This document shows positions 58,302 through 64,000 of a stretch of DNA of 64,000 nt, one piece after another. Under the pieces are notes generated by a model. It worked only from the letters and a program-made list of their open reading frames with translations. It was not told the DNA's origin and searched no databases. The DNA is from Nissolia schottii (taxonomy: Eukaryota; Streptophyta; Magnoliopsida; Fabales; Fabaceae), in assembly GCA_003254905.1 (NCBI GenBank), contig QANU01028716.1:486747-550746 (forward strand). Reading direction: 5' to 3'. A program made the position numbers and the translations under genes. Numbering within the stretch: position 1 is the stretch's first letter; every line of letters starts with the position of its first letter.

Positions 58302-59476
58302 AGGGTTAATTAAGTTTTTCATCCCTGTAATTTGGGAAAGTTTGGTTTTGGTCCCTCTGTGTAAATTTTAGTCCCTGTAAAATTTGACAATTTGGTTTTA
58401 GTCCCTGGAGTGGGGCGAGGGTTGACTGGGCTGACGTGGCGCTGACGCGGCGCTCCACGTGGGATGCCATGTGGCATAACCCAAAACTCAACCCAAACCC
58501 GACCCGACCCGACCCGACCCGAAATTAATTTAAAAATTAAAAAAAAAAACCCTCTTCCAGCCCCCAGCCCCCAGCCCCCNNNNNNNNNNNNNNNNNNNNN
58601 NNNNNNNNNNNNNNNNNNNNNNNNNNNNNNNNNNNNNNNNNNNNNNNNNNNNNNNNNNNNNNNNNNNNNNNNNNNNNNNNNNNNNNNNNNNNNNNNNNNN
58701 NNNNNNNNNNNNNNNNNNNNNNNNNNNNNNNNNNNNNNNNNNNNNNNNNNNNNNNNNNNNNNNNNNNNNNNNNNNNNNNNNNNNNNNNNNNNNNNNNNNN
58801 NNNNNNNNNNNNNNNNNNNNNNNNNNNNNNNNNNNNNNNNNNNNNNNNNNNNNNNNNNNNNNNNNNNNNNNNNNNNNNNNNNNNNNNNNNNNNNNNNNNN
58901 NNNNNNNNNNNNNNNNNNNNNNNNNNNNNNNNNNNNNNNNNNNNNNNNNNNNNNNNNNNNNNNNNNNNNNNNNNNNNNNNNNNNNNNNNNNNNNNNNNNN
59001 NNNNNNNNNNNNNNNNNNNNNNNNNNNNNNNNNNNNNNNNNNNNNNNNNNNNNNNNNNNNNNNNNNNNNNNNNNNNNNNNNNNNNNNNNNNNNNNNNNNN
59101 NNNNNNNNNNNNNNNNNNNNNNNNNNNNNNNNNNNNNNNNNNNNNNNNNNNNNNNNNNNNNNNNNNNNNNNNNNNNNNNNNNNGGGTGAGGGTGAGGGTG
59201 AGGGAGGAGGGTAGGGCAGGAGGGTGGGTGGGGGCTGGGGGCTGGAAGAGGTTTTTTTTTTTTTAATTAATTTCGGGTCGGGTTTGGGTTGAGTTTTGGG
59301 TTATGCCACGTGGCATCCCACGTGACGCGCCGCGTCAGCGCCACGTCAGCCCAGTCAACCCTCACCCCACCCCAAGGACTAAAACTAAATTGTCAAATTT
59401 TATAGGGACTAAAATTTACACAGAGGGACTAAAACCAAACTTTCCCAAATTACAGGGATGAAAAACTTAATTAACC
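58302..59476. mobile_element. MITE-like long inverted repeat with GC-rich core and assembly gap
   Basis: The left arm begins AGGGTTAATTAAGTTTTTCA and the right arm ends with its complement. They are flanked on both sides by the 7-mer ATTTTTT. Arms of about 278 and 293 bp match almost base for base: TAATTTGGGAAAGTTTGGTT, GGGACTAAAATTTACACAG (inverse), GTCAACCCTC (inverse), and a CACGTGG-containing section. The arms then enter a (CCCGA)n run and CAGCCCC/GGGGCTG repeats, and finally the gap. Right of the gap is GGGTGAGGGTGAGGGTGAGG. Arm identity is high, so the insertion is young compared with the other elements here. Confidence 0.75.
58580..59183. other. Assembly gap (604 N)
   Basis: Run of N inside the inverted repeat; the size may be an estimate. 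Any protein translated across it is meaningless. Confidence 0.98.
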
Positions 59477-59639
59477 CTATTTTTTAATGGAAATCCACAC
59501 GCCTCTATGATAAACATATACTTTTTATTTAAATTTTAAATGCTAAACCCTAATTTTATAAAAATGGTTGCACAAAAACCATTTTTGGTGAGTCTATATT
59601 TAGCAAAAAATTTAAATATTTAATTTTGTTGATTCAAAT

Positions 59640-61020
59640 TTAAAATTATTATATTATGATGACAAATATTGTGTGAACTTTATTAATGTGTGTATTAAGT
59701 GTTTCAGCAAAATAAAGAACAAAGATCAAATTACATTCAAGTTTCACAAAGCTGGCCCAAATGCACAAATGAATCTTAAGCCCAACACAAGGCCAATTAG
59801 AATAAAACAAAAAAAGGGGAAAAGGAGCTGGAGCTGGCCCAACGTTAAAGAAATAAAGAAGAAAGGGAAACTTGTGTGCAGCAGCATCAGCAATAAAATT
59901 CTTTCAACTTGGGAAGCAGCAACATATCTCTTATAGCAGCAAAAGGGGCGAAAGTCAAGGGTAAGTAAAAGGAAAGGTGATGGTAAGTCACCAAGAAGAA
60001 CAAGCAAGAAAAATATAAATAAGGAAGAAAGTGAAATAAATTAAAAGATTAACATTGACATATCAATAAGAGAGGAACTTTGAAAAATCAAAGATTTACT
60101 TGTACCTCAGTCAAGGAAAGAAATAAAGGAAATAGAGGTGTCAAGAACAACACTTAAGGAAATAATTTTTTCTTAAGGAAATAATCTTTTCCTAGACCAA
60201 AGCCTATGATGCAACTACAGATGAGCTCCAAAGAACAAGACAAATGAATAGCAAATATCTTTGACAAGACTAGAATCAAGCAAGAAAGCTTAACGTGATG
60301 CAAGATGGAAGAAAGAAATTAGAAAGAAAGTTTTATGGAAAGGGAAGCAAGAAACATGTTTGGCAACGGTCAAATAAAAGAGTATGAAACACATGTAGAA
60401 AAGCCTTCTTAAAAGGGTATCAGCAACAATTGGAAAGAGTTGAGCTGATTGAAATCAAAAGAATGAAGAAGATAGGTAAATCAAGAAAGAATCATAGAAG
60501 AATGACAAGAATGAAGGAGATGATCTCAAGCTTCAAGAATATGCTATAAGTCAAGTATAAATGGAAGATCATTGATCATTCTTTCACAACACATAGAACA
60601 AGAGAGAAAAAGGCCTTCATTTGAAATACATCTCATGTGTTCCTCCTCTACATAACTTCTCCTATTTTCTTGAATCAGTTTTCCAATCCTTTGATTTATG
60701 CTTTGGTATTTTGTCTGGTGAGAAAAACTTGATTATTTGTGAGAGTGTGTTTTGGAGCAACAGAAAGCTTGAGAGAGTTTAATTCAAGTGTCTGTGTTTT
60801 GTGACGTTTTGGAAAATTGGTGTTTATATTTGAAAGATTTGTGAAATAAAAGTGATTTGAGTATTTGAAGAACTGGACATAGATTCCTAACATTTAGGAA
60901 TCGAACTAGTATAAATTTTGTGTGTTCCTTCTTCTTTCCTTCAACTATTTGCATTGTTTTTGTCTTGAAAGAAACTCTGATTTTCGTTTTTGAAAAAGAC
61001 CCAATTTTCTGAAAACTTGT
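59640..61020 (+). mobile_element. SIRE/Maximus-like Ty1/copia LTR relic
   Basis: The stretch around 60720-60960 (GAGAGTGTGTTTTGGAGC, AATTCAAGTGTCTGTGTTTT, GGAATCGAACTAGTATAAAT followed by TTTGTGTGTTCCTTCTTC) has the style of the 3' part of Maximus/SIRE-type LTRs in legumes. The A/G-rich region before it (about 59700-60560) would be the rest of the LTR. No coding parts are readable and ends are not sharp, so bounds are approximate. Fossil. Confidence 0.4.
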
Positions 61021-61264
61021 CTCCTTGAACTCAAGGAGACATCTCCTCAGATTTTAGGAGATAATTTTTCTATTTAAAAGAAAGTTTGACTTTTCTAAAA
61101 AAAGTATATGTCTAGATTTAACCCCTTTCTCTAAGCCACATAAAACCATCAAATTTTAAATTCATTTACGCCACAAGTTTGTCATACAGTAATCTCAAAA
61201 GTGCTATAATAAATACATGGATGTTAAAAAGTGCAATACACAATTAGTAATTTACTTATCTTAT
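61021..61264. other. Spacer
   Basis: Nothing recognisable. Confidence 0.35.
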
Positions 61265-61730
61265 ATTAAAAAATGGGGATGGGAAATTTATAAGTTTTCA
61301 CCACTTATGCTTTAAATTTAATTATGTTAAAATATTATTTAAGATAATGATTTTCACGTGATAAAAATAATTATTTATAGAGTAACTTTCATAGAATAAT
61401 TGTTCATATAGTAATTTTCATAATAGGGAATGAGAAATATTACATGTCTTGGATTTGATTCTAATAAGAAAATTTACAAAGTTATTAGTTAAGGTTTCAA
61501 CTTTCTTATATAAGATTGTTTTAAGATTTTATAAGTGATATTTATATACTTTTTGGTAAAGTTTTTACAATAAGGGATGAGTAATATTACATATCTTACA
61601 TTTAATGATTTGAGAAAAAAAAAGGGGATGAACAATTTTATAAAGTTTTCACAAGTTATATTACAAATTTATTTATATTAAAACATTAGTTAAGATAATG
61701 ATTTTCATGTGACAAAAATAATTTAGTCAA
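61265..61730. repeat. Diverged direct repeat, about 110 bp, spaced 350 bp
   Basis: GGGGATGGGAAATTTATAAG at about 61275 recurs as GGGGATGAACAATTTTATAA at about 61624. Both run on through GTTTTCAC, AAGATAATGATTTTCA and GTGAYAAAAATAATT. A second pair, GGGAATGAGAAATATTACAT (61425) and GGGATGAGTAATATTACATA (61574), lies between them, so the region is built of overlapping duplications. Confidence 0.55.
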
Positions 61731-61911
61731 AGAAAAATTTTCATAATAATATTAATATCTCAAAAGTGTCAAGTAAACATATATTTTTCATTAAAAAAAA
61801 AGGTAACACATGCTTAATTTACACTGGAGATGTCAAAAAGGTGAATTACACAATTTTCATGAGATGTCAAAAAAGTCCAATATGTAATTAATAATTTACT
61901 TATGTTATAAT

Positions 61912-62194
61912 ACACGTTAGTCCCTCTATTACTCGGTCATTTTCAAACTTAACGGAATCACACACGTAGACTGTTAACTCTGCTGTGACATTGAAAACAC
62001 ATCATTTTGAGGATTTCATACTCACCAAGAAAACGCCATGTTATAGGTGGGTGATATTCGGTTAGGGTGAAACGCCGAAGCGATGCCATTTTAGTGTCAT
62101 GGTGGAGTTAATAAACCAGCTCAACGAGTTAATGGTTCACATTTGCAGTTCCGTTAATTTTGGAAACATCCAAGTCATAAAGGGGCTAATGTGT
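61912..62194. mobile_element. Small MITE, about 283 bp
   Basis: The left end ACACGTTAGTCCCTCTATTA, with TTTTCAAACTTAACGG further in, pairs with the right end, whose complement reads ACACATTAGCCCCTTTATGA with TTTCCAAAATTAACGG further in. The inverted repeats are therefore about 45 bp with scattered mismatches. No coding capacity. Confidence 0.6.
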
Positions 62195-62943
62195 CCTTTC
62201 TGTGAATGATAAAAAAGTTTATCTGCAAAAAAAAGGTGAATAATTAAATAAGACATTCTATCTTGATATTTAATTTTTTCACGTAATATAATTTTGGGGA
62301 CAGCACGGGCCAATGTTTATTGTTAGAGGAGATTTAAAGTTCTAAAGCAGAGAACATTTTTTTGGAGCTTTTTCTATTGCACAGTTCTTGAGCAGGAGAA
62401 CCAAGATTTTTTGCTTTGTATGAGGGTTATTGCACATGGACACTAAGCCATGCTCTATAAACAAAAATTTGAATTGAATAATGATACTCACAGAAATTTG
62501 GTATATTTTAGGTAGGCTTATCCATATTACTTAGACAAAATTACACTAAGAACGTTGGATGAGGATCCTCTTATATGCTCTGGCCATAACCATGTCAAGT
62601 TAAAAGAGAGACACAAGCACTCAAATTGGAGCAAAGATCCTCTATTTTCAACATTTATGCCCTAGAGACCTGCCAATTTAATTAATGAGGCTTGAACAAT
62701 ATAAATTGAAATGAATATGAATATCTAAAACAAAAGCATAAACAATTTGTATCTATCCGGTCTTATCATATCAACTCTTATCCTATCGTAGGATCTAGTC
62801 TAAGAATTGTAAGTCTCGTCCATTTTCTACATTTATGGCCTAGAGACCTATGAATGAGGTGAAATCACGATTCCATTAACATTAGCAAATTGAGAAGTTT
62901 CTGTATACAAGCAACAACACCGACAAGTTGACTTAGATGTTTG
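62195..62943. other. 3' flank of the second TNL, outer part
   Basis: No gene. The last 65 bp match the 3' flank of TNL1 (GAGAAGTTTCTGTATACAAG here, GAGAAGCTTCTGTACAAG at about 52500). Confidence 0.45.
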
Positions 62944-63240
62944 TATCACAACCACAAACAGACAAGGGATGATTTCTTGCCCAACAAGTCACAGTTAGTT
63001 AGTTAGTTAACAAGTTTGTTAAAGTTAGTTGTTAGTTAGAGTTAGTTACAAATGTAACTTAATTTCATCTTCCATCCCTTGTGTATATAAACTAACCATG
63101 TTGGTTCATCTTGATTATCATGAGATAGAGAATTTCAATATACAAATTTTCAGTTCCTTTTTCCTTCTCTGCTTCCATCTTTCATTCTTCTAAGTTTCAT
63201 GAGCATTCCGTTGCTGCATAACCATGGCAGAAGTCTAACA
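62944..63240. mobile_element. Solo copia-type LTR with 5-bp target duplication
   Basis: 297 bp are flanked by GTTTG at 62939-62943 and 63241-63245. The right end is GAAGTCTAACA. Inside are GTTAGTTAGTTAGTTA runs and a TATA-like GTGTATATAAACT, as in short copia LTRs. No internal region is attached, so it is a solo LTR formed by LTR-LTR recombination. The paralogous 3' flank at 52550-52585 lacks the insertion. Confidence 0.65.
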
Positions 63241-63291
63241 GTTTGTGTACAAGTTCACATCATGTCATTGGCAGCTCCAAGTTATCAGAAA

Positions 63292-63912
63292 TTATAAAGG
63301 TTTTTGGAGAGAGACTAGGAAGTTTTTTGCATAAATATCTTTGAGATCATGCTTGTGCACGAAACGGCAACCGGACAACATTATTTGCAATGACTGGCAG
63401 GGACAATTTGTCAAATGAAAATTAATTCTAATGCACTCATCACCTTCGCAAATTCTGGTACGACACTCATCAACGGACATAAAGAGAATATAAAGGTGAG
63501 AGGACTTTGGCTCCATACGAGGTAATATCCTAGACTTGGTAAATCTCTGACCTTTACGTCCATAAAAGTGACATTGGATTTCATGACGGCACACTTCAGG
63601 TGGGTCTCTCCGACTTACTAACTGGACACAGAAAGCAAATCCTACCAATTCAGTTTCACGGACATCTATTGTTGGGAAGTTAACAGATCTTTCTGGACAA
63701 GTATGAGGGTCAAATCTTCTTGCAAAGCTAAGTCGTCGTGGGTCAAATCCAGTTCCAGGACAAGTGTAAGGGCCATATTTTCCTGAAAATTTCTGTAGGG
63801 CAAATCCAGTAACAGGGCTGTAGTTTCCTGAAGGTCTTTGTAGGGAAAACCATGATGGAATGTCATGCCCAGTGATAAGCATGTCAAGTCTTGTTGTGGG
63901 AAAGCCAAGTCC
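63292..63912 (-). CDS. Second TNL gene, last exon only (C-JID); continues beyond window
   Basis: A splice acceptor (TTACAG) before 63912 opens in the same phase as exon 5 of TNL1. The 206 residues start GLGFPTTRLDMLITGHDIPS and run to the stop at 63292. Shared blocks with TNL1 are LVGFAFCVQLVSR, PPEVCRHEI, PRMEPKSSHLYILFMSVDEC and CQSLQI. Compared with TNL1 (153 residues) there is an insertion of about 50 residues after IPSWF, made of repeated YxPxT and SGxY units. The rest of the gene lies right of 64000. Same orientation as TNL1, hence a tandem cluster. Whether the whole gene is functional cannot be told here. Confidence 0.85.
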   Translation of the reverse strand, partial: GLGFPTTRLDMLITGHDIPSWFSLQRPSGNYSPVTGFALQKFSGKYGPYTCPGTGFDPRRLSFARRFDPHTCPERSVNFPTIDVRETELVGFAFCVQLVSRRDPPEVCRHEIQCHFYGRKGQRFTKSRILPRMEPKSSHLYILFMSVDECRTRICEGDECIRINFHLTNCPCQSLQIMLSGCRFVHKHDLKDIYAKNFLVSLQKPL

Positions 63913-64000
63913 CTGTAACACAATTGAGTAACCTTGAATAAGTAACATGAGATAATTAATGACTAACTCACAATTTTAGAATGTGGGAGGGGGTGCGAAC

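Noticed and set aside
58464-59189. 241-codon open frame
   Set aside because: It runs through the N gap and the low-complexity arm of the inverted repeat; it has no biological content.

Overview
This is plant nuclear DNA. The coding exons are embedded in AT-rich introns and intergenic DNA, and several kinds of transposon remnant lie between the genes. The protein families (a TIR-NBS-LRR pair, a ferric-chelate reductase, a mitochondrial MscS-like channel, a DUF604 glycosyltransferase, a CrRLK1L-type malectin protein) and the style of the repeats suggest a papilionoid legume of the Glycine/Phaseolus/Vigna group. The species is an inference; nothing in the window proves it.

Layout. 1-3339 is a long Ty3/gypsy-type LTR piece running off the left edge. 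3340-4500 is a decayed plant-mobile-domain (PMD) coding relic, followed by a truncated gypsy LTR (4513-~5290). 5415-~9300 (minus) is an intact six-coding-exon MSL1-like mitochondrial mechanosensitive channel gene. 9640-17725 holds two LINE remnants of opposite orientation, local tandem duplications and AT-rich filler. 17983-19402 has a SINE with a clear target-site duplication beside a 1.2-kb foldback. 20737-25739 (plus) is an intact three-exon DUF604 glycosyltransferase gene. 26587-~33020 is a broken Ty1/copia element interrupted by a piece of a minus-strand Ty3/gypsy element. 33416-34120 is a hAT-like MITE and 34213-34610 is a repeat with recurring GAAATCGCCA motifs. The malectin-like gene (34796-36223, plus) follows directly; it resembles a CrRLK1L receptor that stops before the kinase. 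36224-45400 is mostly gene-free, with a possible MULE-type MITE, a copia LTR, a three-copy tandem repeat and a second foldback. 45520-52231 (plus) is an intact eight-exon ferric reduction oxidase gene. 52808-57290 (minus) is an intact five-exon TIR-NBS-LRR gene convergent with it. 58302-59476 is a MITE-like inverted repeat with an assembly gap in its centre. 59640-62194 has a SIRE/Maximus-like LTR relic and a small MITE. 62944-63240 is a solo copia-type LTR in the 3' flank of a second TIR-NBS-LRR gene whose last exon (63292-63912, minus) closes the window.

The exon models for MSL1, the glycosyltransferase, FRO and the first TNL were built by hand from GT/AG sites. Each closes in frame to a protein of normal family length (535, 497, 718 and 1140 residues). 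I see no functional pathway linking the neighbours. The clearest local relationship is the tandem TNL pair. The most unusual items are the kinase-less receptor with repeat-derived sequence at its promoter position, the gap-centred GC-rich hairpin, and the solo LTR whose empty site is preserved in the neighbouring paralogue.
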